From: Bacteroidota bacterium
GTDB taxonomy: Bacteria > Bacteroidota > Bacteroidia > Bacteroidales > VadinHA17
Length of the DNA: 64,000 nucleotides
Assembly: GCA_029547705.1 (NCBI GenBank)
Contig: JAKPOU010000068.1
Span: 62,001-126,000, forward strand
Direction of reading: 5' to 3'
The translations under genes and the position numbers were made by a program. The notes under the pieces are model-generated. The model was not told the DNA's origin and made no database searches. It was given only the letters and a program-made list of their open reading frames with translations. How positions within the stretch are numbered: position 1 is the stretch's first letter; each line of letters opens with the position of its first letter. Of this stretch, positions 18,433-27,538 are shown piece after piece.

Positions 18433-18747
18433 ATGCCCGAGAGTAATACATTAGGTCAAATATTAAGAGGACATCGTGAATCAAAGGGTTTGTTATTACG
18501 ACAAGTGGCAGCGGCAATGGAAATGGACACGGCATTGTTGAGCAAATTTGAACGGGACGAAAGGAAACCAAACAAAGAACAGGTGTTTGCATTTGCAAAG
18601 TATTACAATGTAAATGCTGATGAATTGCTTTTGGCCTGGCTAAGTGACAAGATAGCCGTAGAAGTGCAAAATGAAGACCTTGCAAAAGAAGCTTTGAAAG
18701 CTGCCGGAAAAAAGGTTGAACTTTTTAAAAGGAAGAAAAAACCTTAA
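18433..18747 (+). CDS. XRE-family helix-turn-helix regulator
   Basis: Small Cro/CI-type DNA-binding protein of about 104 residues. The HTH is LGQILRGHRESKGLLLRQVAAAMEMDTALLSKFERDERKP at the N-terminus, followed by YYNVNADELLLAWLSDKIAVEV and a basic tail. This subtype often sits beside restriction-modification or other defence genes in Bacteroidota. An upstream in-frame ATG at 18385 would add 16 residues; I prefer 18433 because the HTH then begins a few residues from the start. Codon use is AT-rich, unlike metG and the LD-carboxypeptidase gene on either side. It likely controls the ATPase-DUF4276 pair. Confidence 0.85.
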   Translation: MPESNTLGQILRGHRESKGLLLRQVAAAMEMDTALLSKFERDERKPNKEQVFAFAKYYNVNADELLLAWLSDKIAVEVQNEDLAKEALKAAGKKVELFKRKKKP

Positions 18748-18761
18748 TAATTCCATTAAAA

Positions 18762-18821
18762 ATGAAAACCAACACGGTGTCGCAGATGAAAGAAGCAGGG
18801 CTGGATTTTAAAACGTCATAA
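18762..18821 (+). other. Possible 19-codon leader or gene remnant
   Basis: A short open frame (MKTNTVSQMKEAGLDFKTS) lies between the XRE gene and the ATPase, ending 10 bp before the ATPase start. It could be a leader peptide or the tail of a lost gene. There is no independent support. Confidence 0.2.
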
Positions 18822-18831
18822 TCAAATCAAC

Positions 18832-19920
18832 ATGGGCATATATTCCATTAAAATACAAAATTTCAAGAGCATCAGGGAAACAGATGATATGCTGATAAAA
18901 CCCCTGAATGTATTAATAGGGCCTAATGGAGCAGGTAAAAGTAATTTCATCAGCTTCTTTAAGTTTTTGAACAGGCTTTATGAACAGCAACTCCAATTAT
19001 ATATCAGTCAAAACGGACGCGCTGAAAACTTTCTTTTCTTCGGAAGCAAAGGTTCAGATTTTCTTGCAGGGAGAATTGTTTTTGATAACAATTGGAAAAA
19101 TGAATATGTCTTTAAAATGGTTCCTGACCAATCCGGCAATCTGATTTTTGCGGAAGAATGGAGCAATTTTACAAGTCCGGGCTCAGCGTCAAAAAATTTT
19201 TCCAATATTAGTATTGGTGGTAATCCTGAGAGTGTTTTAAAAAATGATGATGGTTACAGAAATAAATATCTTAGGACTCAGTTCAACGAATTCAAGCTAT
19301 TTCACTTCCACGATACCAGTTTTAACTCTAAAGTAAAACAACCAAGTGGTACTCAAGACTATGCAAGTTTACGAGAGGATGGTGGCAACCTGGCTGCTTT
19401 TTTATACAGGCTTCAGGAATCGCATCCTAAGCATTTCAAGGTAATCACCAGGATTATACAATCCATAGCTCCATTTTTTCAGGACTTTTATCTGGTACCC
19501 GACGAGATTAATACACAACATATTTTTTTACGCTGGAAAGAAAAAGGTTCCGATCAATTGTTTACAGCACATAACTTATCGGATGGAACGCTAAGGATGA
19601 TTTGTCTTACTACCCTGTTGATGCAACCCCATTTGCCAGGCACAATTATAATTGACGAACCCGAATTGGGCTTGCATCCTTTTGCCATACAGAAATTAGC
19701 AGCAATGCTGAAAAGCGCATCGGACAAATCTCAAATTATAGTTTCAACGCAATCTGTCAATCTGGTGGATCAGTTTACTGCTGATGATATTATTGTGGTT
19801 GAAAGAAGTGATAATCAAACAGTTTTCAAACGGCAAAGCGAAGAAACACTTGCTGAATGGATAGAGGAATATTCATTGGGTGAATTGTGGAGCAAGAATG
19901 TATTGGGAGGAACACCATGA
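18832..19920 (+). CDS. AAA family ATPase (OLD/RecF-like), probable defence ATPase
   Basis: A 362-residue SMC/ABC-like ATPase. The N-terminus IYSIKIQNFKSIRETDD is typical of RecF/OLD-type AAA_21 proteins. Walker A is GPNGAGKSN (Lys36), the signature-like region is LSDGTLRMICLTTLLM, Walker B is TIIIDEPELGLHP, and a switch-type block QIIVSTQSVNLVDQF follows. There is no C-terminal TOPRIM domain, unlike full OLD nucleases; the effector role may lie in the next gene, which overlaps by four bases (ATGA). Such ATPase-plus-small-protein pairs occur in several anti-phage systems. The family call is firm; the defence role is inferred. Confidence 0.85.
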   Translation: MGIYSIKIQNFKSIRETDDMLIKPLNVLIGPNGAGKSNFISFFKFLNRLYEQQLQLYISQNGRAENFLFFGSKGSDFLAGRIVFDNNWKNEYVFKMVPDQSGNLIFAEEWSNFTSPGSASKNFSNISIGGNPESVLKNDDGYRNKYLRTQFNEFKLFHFHDTSFNSKVKQPSGTQDYASLREDGGNLAAFLYRLQESHPKHFKVITRIIQSIAPFFQDFYLVPDEINTQHIFLRWKEKGSDQLFTAHNLSDGTLRMICLTTLLMQPHLPGTIIIDEPELGLHPFAIQKLAAMLKSASDKSQIIVSTQSVNLVDQFTADDIIVVERSDNQTVFKRQSEETLAEWIEEYSLGELWSKNVLGGTP

Positions 19921-20585
19921 GCAGAGTGTTAAATATTTTAGTTGAAGGTTCAACGGAAAAAGAGTTTGTTTCCAATCTCATTTATCCTTATTTGTATGAT
20001 AATGGCATCAGCAATGTAAGAACCATCACTATTGAGACAAGTCCGGGCTTTAAGGGTGGTGATGTACGCTATAAGGCAAGATATAAGCCTAATATTCAAA
20101 AAATATTGAAAGGGGAGGAGGATATGCGGGTAACTTCCTTAATTGACTATTACCGCTTGCGAAACGATTTTCCATGCTATGAAAAAAGCAGAACACTTGC
20201 CAGGGCTGAACAGAGGGTTGAATTAATTGAGCAAGGTTGTTACGAAGATATCAATGACATAAGATTTTTACCCTACATACAACTTCATGAATTTGAAGGC
20301 TTATTGTTTTCTGCTTCCATTGGGTTCAATGAACTTTTCCCAGACTTGCCAAAAAAAAATAAAAGGGAATTGTTAGATATAATTGACAAGTTTCCAAATC
20401 CTGAAATGATAAACGACCGTCCGGAATTTGCTCCTTCAAAAAGACTGGAAAGGCTCATTCCAAATTACAGGAAACCTTTGTATGGAAGTATGATTGCTTT
20501 AGAAAATGGTTTCCCTGCAATTATGGACAAATGTCCACGATTCAGAAACTGGATTGAAACATTGATTAAGCGTATGAAAGAATGA
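19917..20585 (+). CDS. DUF4276 family protein, putative effector partner of the ATPase
   Basis: A 222-residue protein. The N-terminus VLNILVEGSTEKEFVSNLIYPYL is the DUF4276 opening, with an invariant-looking Glu in VEGSTE. It continues with TSLIDYYRLRNDFPCYE and RFLPYIQLHEFEGLLFS, further family blocks. The acidic spacing (E, D, E) recalls TOPRIM-type metal centres, but this is inference. I chose ATG 19917 rather than the open frame from 19887 because it makes a classic four-base overlap with the ATPase stop, implying coupled translation and a complex. AT-rich codon use matches the two genes upstream and differs from the next gene. Confidence 0.8.
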   Translation: MSRVLNILVEGSTEKEFVSNLIYPYLYDNGISNVRTITIETSPGFKGGDVRYKARYKPNIQKILKGEEDMRVTSLIDYYRLRNDFPCYEKSRTLARAEQRVELIEQGCYEDINDIRFLPYIQLHEFEGLLFSASIGFNELFPDLPKKNKRELLDIIDKFPNPEMINDRPEFAPSKRLERLIPNYRKPLYGSMIALENGFPAIMDKCPRFRNWIETLIKRMKE

Positions 20586-20608
20586 AATTCTACAAAAAAT
20601 ATTGAAGT

Positions 20609-21523
20609 ATGTCAAGCTCTAAGTTCCAGCCCCCGTTTTTGAGGAAGGGTGATGAGGTAGCCATCATTTCACCTGCATATTTCATCGAAGAGGAACAGCT
20701 TGAGGATTCTGTGAGGATACTTGAGGGCTGGGGCCTGAGGGTTCATATTTCAAAAAATGCTCTAAAGCGTGAGGGTCCTTTCGCAGGAACCGAAAGGGAG
20801 CGAATCAGCGATATTCAGGAAATGACCCGGTCCGGAAATATCAAGGCAATATTCTGTTCCAGGGGAGGCTATGGCTTGCTTAAGATCATTGATAAAATCG
20901 ATTTTTCGGCACTGAAGCGTTATCCGAAATGGTACTGCGGCTTCAGTGATGTTACAATACTGCTTGTCTGGCTGAGTGAGGTGGTGGGACTGATGACCAT
21001 ACACGGGGAAATGCCCCTGAATTACCTTAACAGGGAAATAAGACCGGAAACCCTGGATTCACTGCATGATGCCCTGTTCGGCGGACTTGAGCCGGTGAGC
21101 TGGCGGGGAGAGTTTTTCAGATCCGGCACAGCGACGGGTGAGGTGACGGGAGGCAATCTTTCATTGCTGTACAGCCTGATGGGTACAATTGCCGAACCAA
21201 AAACAAGGGGCAGGATCCTTTTCCTGGAAGATACGGATGAATATCTGTATCATATCGACAGGATGATGACATCCCTCAGGCTTGCCGGAAAGCTCAGGGG
21301 ACTGGCAGCCCTTGTGGCAGGTGGTTTTACTTCGGTGAAGAACACAAAAATCCCCTGGGATACAAGCGTGGAGCAGATCATCTCGTCTGTGACCTCAACT
21401 TACAGATATCCTGTTCTTACAGGTTTTCCGGCCGGCCATACCGGTGATAACCGGGCATTCTACATAGGACGCAGGGCAAGTCTGGTTGTCACTGAAGGCG
21501 AAGCCACATTTTCCTATCTCTGA
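20609..21523 (+). CDS. LD-carboxypeptidase (peptidase S66 family)
   Basis: Serine carboxypeptidase that trims the terminal D-Ala from murein tetrapeptides during cell-wall recycling. Key blocks are AIFCSRGGYGLLKI (81-94), the nucleophile motif YCGFSDVT (Ser113), FLEDTDEYLYHIDRM with the catalytic Glu, and GFPAGHTGDN with the catalytic His near the C-terminus. The length of 304 residues is normal, and no signal peptide is seen, so it acts in the cytoplasm. Codon use returns to the higher-GC host style here, marking the right edge of the accessory cassette about 20 bp upstream. Confidence 0.93.
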   Translation: MSSSKFQPPFLRKGDEVAIISPAYFIEEEQLEDSVRILEGWGLRVHISKNALKREGPFAGTERERISDIQEMTRSGNIKAIFCSRGGYGLLKIIDKIDFSALKRYPKWYCGFSDVTILLVWLSEVVGLMTIHGEMPLNYLNREIRPETLDSLHDALFGGLEPVSWRGEFFRSGTATGEVTGGNLSLLYSLMGTIAEPKTRGRILFLEDTDEYLYHIDRMMTSLRLAGKLRGLAALVAGGFTSVKNTKIPWDTSVEQIISSVTSTYRYPVLTGFPAGHTGDNRAFYIGRRASLVVTEGEATFSYL

Positions 21524-21561
21524 TGATCAGTATGCAGCATGCCGGCAGAATCAGGCCGGAC

Positions 21562-22782
21562 TCAGAATGCCGAAAGGAGAAGATCCAGATCCTTTGGCAG
21601 TATATTGAATTTATGTCCGAGTATTTCGTTTGTAAGAATACCGTTGTACAGGTAAACGCCGTTTCTGAATCCCGGATCATTTTTGAGAACCTGTGTTATT
21701 CCTCCTGAATCTGCAAGATTCTGCAGTATGGGTGCAAAAATGTTGCTTAATGCCATTGAGGCAGTCCTGGGCACCCTTGAAGGCAGGTTCCATGCGGAAA
21801 AGTGAATGACACCATGTTTTTCATACACCGGGTCCTTCATTGCCCGGTATTCGGATGTTTCGATACAGCCTCCGCGGTCTATGCTCAGGTCGATGATGAC
21901 AGCCTTGTTCTTCATTGTCCTTACCATGTCTTCCGTCACGTAGTACCATGATTTGAGTTCATCAAGCCCGATTGCCCCGATAAGCACATCGGCTGACCGG
22001 AGGGCCTTCCGGAGGACCTGGGGATGAAACACTGAGGTCTGCAGCCTCTGGCCAACAAGGGTTTCAATCCTTCTCAGTTTCTGAAGTGAATTGTCGAATA
22101 ACTTTACCTGTGCACCCAGGCCCAGCGCGGCCCTTGCAGCAAATTCCCCGGCGGTATTTGCACCCAGGATGACAATTTCCGTGGGAGTAATGCCTGTTAT
22201 TCCGCCCAGCATAATGCCCTTCCCTCCGTGGTGATTGCTGAGATATTCCGATGCCAGCATAACCGATGTGACACCGCAGATCTCACTCATGGATTCGGTT
22301 ACCGGCATGATTCCGCTGTTGTCGCGTATCCTTTCAAAAGCAATGGCGGTTATTTTCTTCCTGACCAGGCTGGCAAGTGTTTCTTCGCTCAGTTTGAATA
22401 CATTCAGGTACGACATGACCACCTGGTTGCCTTTCAGGTAATTTGCTTCCTTCGTAGAGAATTGTGCAACCTTGATAACAACATCGGAACCGTACACCCG
22501 TGCCGGGGATTCTGTTATCACAGCCCCGTTTTCACTGTAGTCCTTGTCGGCATAGTTGCATCCGGCCCCGGCCCCTTTCTGGACAATCACCTCATTGCCT
22601 GACTCGACCAGGATGTTAACTGCTTCAGGAGTGAGGGCCACTCTTTTTTCGTCATCTCTTACGTCAGCGGGAATTCCTATGGAAATTCCCCTGGATCTCA
22701 CAGTGGTCTCCAGATGCTCCTCCTTGGGCATCAGGGCACTGTTCCCGATATTTAGTTTCACGCTCCTGCTTTTTCCGTTCAT
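21562..22782 (-). CDS. ald: Alanine dehydrogenase
   Basis: NAD-dependent reversible deamination of L-alanine to pyruvate. The N-terminal domain (GIPADVRDDEKRVALTPEAV) and the Rossmann motif VILGANTAGEFAARAALGLGAQV are shared with the transhydrogenase alpha subunit. Length (406 residues) and the lack of a membrane domain point to alanine dehydrogenase. An about 30-residue N-terminal extension precedes the conserved start, common in Bacteroidota versions. A TAnnTTTG element lies upstream. It is downstream of tsaE on the same strand but probably has its own promoter. Confidence 0.85.
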   Translation of the reverse strand: MNGKSRSVKLNIGNSALMPKEEHLETTVRSRGISIGIPADVRDDEKRVALTPEAVNILVESGNEVIVQKGAGAGCNYADKDYSENGAVITESPARVYGSDVVIKVAQFSTKEANYLKGNQVVMSYLNVFKLSEETLASLVRKKITAIAFERIRDNSGIMPVTESMSEICGVTSVMLASEYLSNHHGGKGIMLGGITGITPTEIVILGANTAGEFAARAALGLGAQVKLFDNSLQKLRRIETLVGQRLQTSVFHPQVLRKALRSADVLIGAIGLDELKSWYYVTEDMVRTMKNKAVIIDLSIDRGGCIETSEYRAMKDPVYEKHGVIHFSAWNLPSRVPRTASMALSNIFAPILQNLADSGGITQVLKNDPGFRNGVYLYNGILTNEILGHKFNILPKDLDLLLSAF

Positions 22783-22804
22783 TCCGGGGATATCGTTGTT
22801 GTTT

Positions 22805-22812
22805 CAAAGGTA
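22805..22812 (-). promoter_or_regulatory. Bacteroidota -7 element before alanine dehydrogenase
   Basis: The minus strand reads TACCTTTG, matching TAnnTTTG, 23 bp upstream of the ald start codon. No clear -33 TTG at standard spacing. Confidence 0.4.
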
Positions 22813-22845
22813 ATAAAAATTGAATTTCTGTACCAGCAGAAATGT

Positions 22846-23259
22846 TCAGACCGTTTCAAGAATTCTTTCCCCGTTCTTTTCCACGGTGATCCTTATCCTG
22901 AAAGTATTAAGCGGAAGCATATCTTCCACAATTTCAGGCCACTCCATAAAGCAGTATGCGCCTGACCAGAGGTATTCCTCCAGTCCGAAATCGAAAACCT
23001 CCTCCTGCTTCCCTATCCTGTAGAAGTCGATATGATAGATTGCCTCTCCCGAGTTGCTCCTGTATTCATTCACTATTGTGAAAGAGGGACTGCTTCCTTC
23101 ATCGCCTGCTCCCAGTTCACGGCAGATGGCCTTTATGATTGTTGTTTTGCCGGACCCCAGGGCACCATAGAAAGCAAATACCTTTTTCCCTTCAGAAATC
23201 TTCAGCAGCTCTCCGGCTGCTTCCGGAACATCCCTGATATGGGCTATGGTTATTTTCAT
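22846..23259 (-). CDS. tsaE: tRNA t6A biosynthesis ATPase TsaE
   Basis: ATPase subunit of the TsaB-TsaD-TsaE complex that installs threonylcarbamoyl on A37 of ANN-decoding tRNAs. The P-loop is FYGALGSGKTTIIKAIC (Lys about 39), followed by SPSFTIVNEY and IYHIDFYRI, both TsaE hallmarks. The length of 137 residues is normal. The start overlaps the porX stop by four bases, so translation is coupled to a T9SS regulator. Confidence 0.95.
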   Translation of the reverse strand: MKITIAHIRDVPEAAGELLKISEGKKVFAFYGALGSGKTTIIKAICRELGAGDEGSSPSFTIVNEYRSNSGEAIYHIDFYRIGKQEEVFDFGLEEYLWSGAYCFMEWPEIVEDMLPLNTFRIRITVEKNGERILETV

Positions 23260-24815
23260 TTGATGACGGGCTCCAGAAGTACAACAGGGAGAAGCATTTC
23301 CTGCATTGAAATACCCCCGTGCTGAAAGGTATCCTTGTAATACCCGGCATAGTAGTTGAAATTGTTCTGATAAACAAGATAGTCCTTGTTCCGGGCAAAA
23401 ATATATCTGCTGGATATATTTGCCCTGGGAAGGAAAGCGGCTTCCGGATCACGTAATTCAAAGACCTCCGCGGGATTGTAGTTGAGATTTCTGCCCATCT
23501 TGTATCGCAGGTTGGCTGATGTTTTTTTATCACCAATTATTTTCAGGGGATTCTGAACCCTGATGGTCCCGTGGTCCGTGCTGAAAATTATTTTTACCGG
23601 ATGGGATGCAAGCATGTTGAGCAGTTCAAAGAGGGAGGAATGAATGAACCATGAGCGTACAATGCTCCTGTAGGCTGATTCATCACCGGCAAGATCCCTG
23701 ATCAGTCCTATCTCCGTACGTGCATGGGAAAGTATATCAACAAAATTGAAGACCAGTATGTTGAGATCATTTTCCAGCAACTGTTTTATTTTTTCGTTGA
23801 CTTTCCTGCCTTCCTGGCTGTTGCTTATTTTGTGATATGACCAGCTGATCCTGAGTCTCTTGCCTGCAAGCTGGTTTTTGAAAAGCTCCTCTTCAAACTC
23901 ATTCTTGCCCTCCTCCTCATTATCACTGATCCAGTACTGTGGCGTTGTGGCGACGATACGCGAGGGCATCATGCCGGCAAATATGGCATTTCTGCTGAAC
24001 TGTGTGGCAGTGGGCAGGATGCTGCAGTATATGTCTTCATCCATTATCCGGTAGAGTCCGGTCAGTTCGGCGGATATTTTTTTCCACTGATCAAACCTCA
24101 TATTGTCGATGAGAATGAAGAACAGGGACTGTCCGGGTGAAACATGCGGCAGTATCTTCGAGCTGAACAGGGACGGGGACATGAGGGGAGCGTTTTCATT
24201 CTTCGGATCAAGCCATCCGAGATAATTCTTCATTACGAACTTGCTGAATGAGTTGTTTGCCTCGTTCTCCTGCATCATCAGTATTTCCGACATTCCCGGG
24301 TCCGTGGATTTCTCAAGTTCGCTCTCCCAGAATACTATCTTGCGGTACAGTTCCGCCCAGTCTGAAAAACTGGAAGCGGAAGATATCATATTGCCTATCC
24401 TGCTGAATTCCAGTCTGTAATCTGTTGTGGCCTTTTTTGTTACCAGCCGTTTCTGGTCGAGTATCTTTTTTATGGCCAGCAGAACCTGATTGGGTTTTAC
24501 GGGTTTTATAAGATAATATTCAATTGCGGACCCGATGGCTGCCTCCATGATATCTTCCTCCTCACTCTTTGTTATCATCACAACGGGTATGTCGGTGCGT
24601 ATTTCCCTTATCAGACGGAGAGTTTCAATACCGCTGAGTCCCGGCATGTGTTCGTCGAGGAAAATGAGATCATAGTGATTCTGCCTCACCAGGTCGACGG
24701 TATCATTCCCGTTCGTGCAGGTATCCACCTCGTAACCCTTTTCCGTGAGGAAAAAAATATGCGGCCTGAGAGATTCAATCTCATCATCGGTCCAGAGTAT
24801 CCTGATCTTTCTCAT
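23256..24815 (-). CDS. porX: Response regulator with PglZ/alkaline-phosphatase domain (PorX-like)
   Basis: Orthologue-like to PorX, which controls type IX secretion gene expression with the kinase PorY and sigma factor SigP in Porphyromonas gingivalis. The receiver domain has acidic pocket TDDE (10-12), phospho-acceptor Asp54 in FLDEHMPG, and the switch/Lys blocks MITKSEEED and IKPVKPNQ. Residues about 210-519 form a PglZ/alkaline-phosphatase-superfamily domain with LIDNMRFDQW and the metal-binding STDHGTIR, a predicted Zn-dependent phosphodiesterase fold. There is no DNA-binding domain. It lies 11 bp after the porW/sprE-like gene, so the two T9SS factors are in one operon. Confidence 0.92.
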   Translation of the reverse strand: MRKIRILWTDDEIESLRPHIFFLTEKGYEVDTCTNGNDTVDLVRQNHYDLIFLDEHMPGLSGIETLRLIREIRTDIPVVMITKSEEEDIMEAAIGSAIEYYLIKPVKPNQVLLAIKKILDQKRLVTKKATTDYRLEFSRIGNMISSASSFSDWAELYRKIVFWESELEKSTDPGMSEILMMQENEANNSFSKFVMKNYLGWLDPKNENAPLMSPSLFSSKILPHVSPGQSLFFILIDNMRFDQWKKISAELTGLYRIMDEDIYCSILPTATQFSRNAIFAGMMPSRIVATTPQYWISDNEEEGKNEFEEELFKNQLAGKRLRISWSYHKISNSQEGRKVNEKIKQLLENDLNILVFNFVDILSHARTEIGLIRDLAGDESAYRSIVRSWFIHSSLFELLNMLASHPVKIIFSTDHGTIRVQNPLKIIGDKKTSANLRYKMGRNLNYNPAEVFELRDPEAAFLPRANISSRYIFARNKDYLVYQNNFNYYAGYYKDTFQHGGISMQEMLLPVVLLEPVIK

Positions 24816-24826
24816 TGACTTTTGAC

Positions 24827-27538
24827 TTATTCCGGATGATAATTTTCCCTGAAGAAAAGACTGTATCGTTCAGGATTCTTGTCCTTGCGCATAACCTCCA
24901 GGTTGAAGTTGTTTATCACAAATGCATACATTCCCTTCCCTGCTGAATTCCTGACAACTGATTCGATCCGGAATTTCCTGTAATATTCCATTGCTTCCGA
25001 AAAGCTGCTGAACCCGCTTACACTGATGATAATGTACTTGTCATCCGCCAGGCTGCTTTCGGTTCTGAAATTTCTGTTTGTATAATTATCGATGTTATAG
25101 CTGATAACATCGAATGTGGCCAGATTTAAGTTAAACGCCGGATCGGGTATGATCAGCGCAAAAATATGGGAGGAAGAGGTGTCGGCCTCGAAGAGTTCCC
25201 TGGCTATGACGGTTTCTTCCTCGATTTTCAGTTCGGGTGTCTTTTCATTGAGGAATTCAATTATTTCCCCTGCTTTTTTGCTTTCCTCCGTCTGTGGCCA
25301 GAGTTTTATCAGTCTGCCAAGTTCCTCCCTGAAGGCACGTTCATCGGAGACCCTTGCCACTGAATAGGCTCTGAGGAGCATGAATTTGGGAATCAGCATG
25401 TCGTCGTCATCGTTGTTCAGAACTTCATCGATGGTGGAAATGGCGGCAGTGAAGTTTTCCTCGGAATATTCATTGTAAGCCTTGTTGTAAAGCTGTTCGG
25501 ACCTTTTTTCCCGGGCAAGCTTTTTCTCGTAGTATTCCGGATCGGACAGGATCTTTGCAAATTCCGTTTCAGGGAATCTCTCAAGCAGTCTCTGCCGGTA
25601 TGTCTCGGCAACAGCGGGACTGCCTGCCTGGTTTATCTTATACAGAGTGTAAAGTGTTTCCGGAACAAGATGATGGGAGGGAAAGCGCCTGAGCAGGCTT
25701 TCCAGAGTTTCATTTGCCCTCTGGTTGTCCCCGATTTTTTCTGAATAGGCCAGTCCTGCATTAAGTGAGGCTAATGCTATCTTTTCATTTGATACCTGGA
25801 GGAGTGAATCGGTGAGCGGCAGGTTACGGAGATAAAACTCCGGTTTCTTGTTATCAAGAACAGCCTCCTCAGCTTCGTCTCCGCCGCTGAGTTCTGATTC
25901 GGCCGCAGTCATTCCCGGCTGTGCTGATGAAACAGTTATTTTGTTTGCCCTCCTCCAGTTGTCTTCCAGTTTCCTGTCGCCGTAACGGCGCCTGAATTCA
26001 GTTCTCCCGAAAGTAAGGGCAGCCTGGTTGTAAAAATACCATTTGCCTTCCTGTGCAATATTTCCCTGGAATCGCCTTTCGTTCTCATAGTACTGGCCAA
26101 GGTTGTATCTGTCGCTGTAATCTGTGCTTCTTCCCTCGGTTTCAGCTTTTGTAACCTCGTTGATCAGATTGGCTATGAACATATTTCTTTCGGATTCCGG
26201 CATTGCGGCAACTCTTTGCAGACTGTCCTCCTGCTGGATTATTACCAGTTGTGAAACGAGTGTGTTCAGATCCGCTGATTTTTCTCTCAGTGACCGGTAT
26301 TCCGGATGATTCTGATCTAGAAAAAATACGGTGCTGTCATAATACCTGCCGGCTCTGATGAAATCGGCATTGTCATAGTAATAGTCACCAAGGGCCTGAT
26401 AGGACCTTCCTTTCTGATTCGGATTGGATGAAGGTACCGTAACTGATTTTCTGTACAGGCTGAGAGCTTCCTTTTCGTTCCCCGATTTCATTGCCAGTCC
26501 GGCAAGCGAGAAATATATCTGATCGTGGTAATCGTTGTTTTTTGAGTTCCTGAGCATTTTTTCAAGCTCTTTCCTGATCTCATTAGGATTACCGGAATTT
26601 ATATCAAAAACGCCTGCAATATTAATCCTTGCATTGAATTCAACGTCATAGGGAGGATTCATTCTGACCACCTTCCGGTACAGTTCTGTAGCTGCTGCGG
26701 AATTGCCTTCCAGCTCATTGAGCTGGGCAAGGAGATAGCAGAGGCGGTATTTTGTTCTTTTGCCGGAAACAAAATCCATGGCCTTCTCGAGAGGGGCTAT
26801 CGCTTCGGAATATCGCTTCTGTTTGATATTGAGATCTGCAAATGTGGTGTAATACATCTCCTTCAGATACCGTGATGATTCGTTTCCGATATCCGTTTCA
26901 TTCAGGGTACGGAAGGAGTCAGGATATTTCCCCGTTTCATTGAAGACCCTTGCAAGCCAGACGGATGCCTCTTTCCTTACCTCAGCATCATTTGCCTCCG
27001 TGATGGTATAGTTAAGAACAGATTCAGCCTCGCCGAATTCGTGTTTGTAAAAATGTGATTTCGCTATAAGAAGATAGCTGGCATCAACCCAGTCATTAAA
27101 CTCCTTCCTGTTATAGAATTCCAGTTCTGCCGGCGTCAGTTTGTTCCTGTCCTTTATTTCCGGCTTTGCAGTTATTGACTTGAGGGAGATCAGCTTTGAA
27201 GCCTTCATTATTGCCTGATCCATGTCGGAAGAACACATGGAAACCGTTGAGGGATCGCTGTATTCAAAAACATTCAGCAGTTCGGCATAGTCGTCCCTGT
27301 GTCCGGCGGATACTTTCTGGACACCTCTTTTGAAGCTTTCATATCCGTTGAACCAGATATTATATCTTGATGTAAGGCTGTGGTAAAACCTTGTTGTACT
27401 CGTGTTCTTTTCCACGGAGCAGGCTGCCAGGATAAACAAAAGTGCTGAAGCCGGCAGAAATTTATATGCTGCTTTCAATGAAGACAATAGCTGACCTTTA
27501 ATACTATAAACTTGTTTTTTCAGTATATAGTATTTCAA
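24827..27538 (-). CDS. T9SS accessory TPR lipoprotein PorW/SprE-like
   Basis: Large TPR-type lipoprotein needed for type IX secretion (PorW) and gliding (SprE). The hydrophobic N-terminus ends in lipobox FILAAC. The hallmark TTRFYHSLTSRYNIWFNGYESFKRG follows, then many helical repeat pairs to about residue 760 and a C-terminal SPOR-like alpha/beta stretch (IIISVSGFSSFSEAMEYYRKF). The extent given uses a TTG at 27538, but that codon overlaps a promoter-like element. TTG codons at 27478 or 27487 would give a better-sized signal peptide. No ATG lies before the lipobox. First gene of porW-porX-tsaE. Confidence 0.85.
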   Translation of the reverse strand: MKYYILKKQVYSIKGQLLSSLKAAYKFLPASALLFILAACSVEKNTSTTRFYHSLTSRYNIWFNGYESFKRGVQKVSAGHRDDYAELLNVFEYSDPSTVSMCSSDMDQAIMKASKLISLKSITAKPEIKDRNKLTPAELEFYNRKEFNDWVDASYLLIAKSHFYKHEFGEAESVLNYTITEANDAEVRKEASVWLARVFNETGKYPDSFRTLNETDIGNESSRYLKEMYYTTFADLNIKQKRYSEAIAPLEKAMDFVSGKRTKYRLCYLLAQLNELEGNSAAATELYRKVVRMNPPYDVEFNARINIAGVFDINSGNPNEIRKELEKMLRNSKNNDYHDQIYFSLAGLAMKSGNEKEALSLYRKSVTVPSSNPNQKGRSYQALGDYYYDNADFIRAGRYYDSTVFFLDQNHPEYRSLREKSADLNTLVSQLVIIQQEDSLQRVAAMPESERNMFIANLINEVTKAETEGRSTDYSDRYNLGQYYENERRFQGNIAQEGKWYFYNQAALTFGRTEFRRRYGDRKLEDNWRRANKITVSSAQPGMTAAESELSGGDEAEEAVLDNKKPEFYLRNLPLTDSLLQVSNEKIALASLNAGLAYSEKIGDNQRANETLESLLRRFPSHHLVPETLYTLYKINQAGSPAVAETYRQRLLERFPETEFAKILSDPEYYEKKLAREKRSEQLYNKAYNEYSEENFTAAISTIDEVLNNDDDDMLIPKFMLLRAYSVARVSDERAFREELGRLIKLWPQTEESKKAGEIIEFLNEKTPELKIEEETVIARELFEADTSSSHIFALIIPDPAFNLNLATFDVISYNIDNYTNRNFRTESSLADDKYIIISVSGFSSFSEAMEYYRKFRIESVVRNSAGKGMYAFVINNFNLEVMRKDKNPERYSLFFRENYHPE

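Noticed and set aside
18832-19920. Single-protein OLD nuclease
   Set aside because: The protein ends shortly after the ATPase switch region, leaving no room for a C-terminal TOPRIM domain.
18832-20585. Identification as PARIS (AriA-AriB) or AbiL
   Set aside because: The ATPase fits in a general way, but the partner matches DUF4276 rather than the DUF4435 or RloB effectors of those systems.
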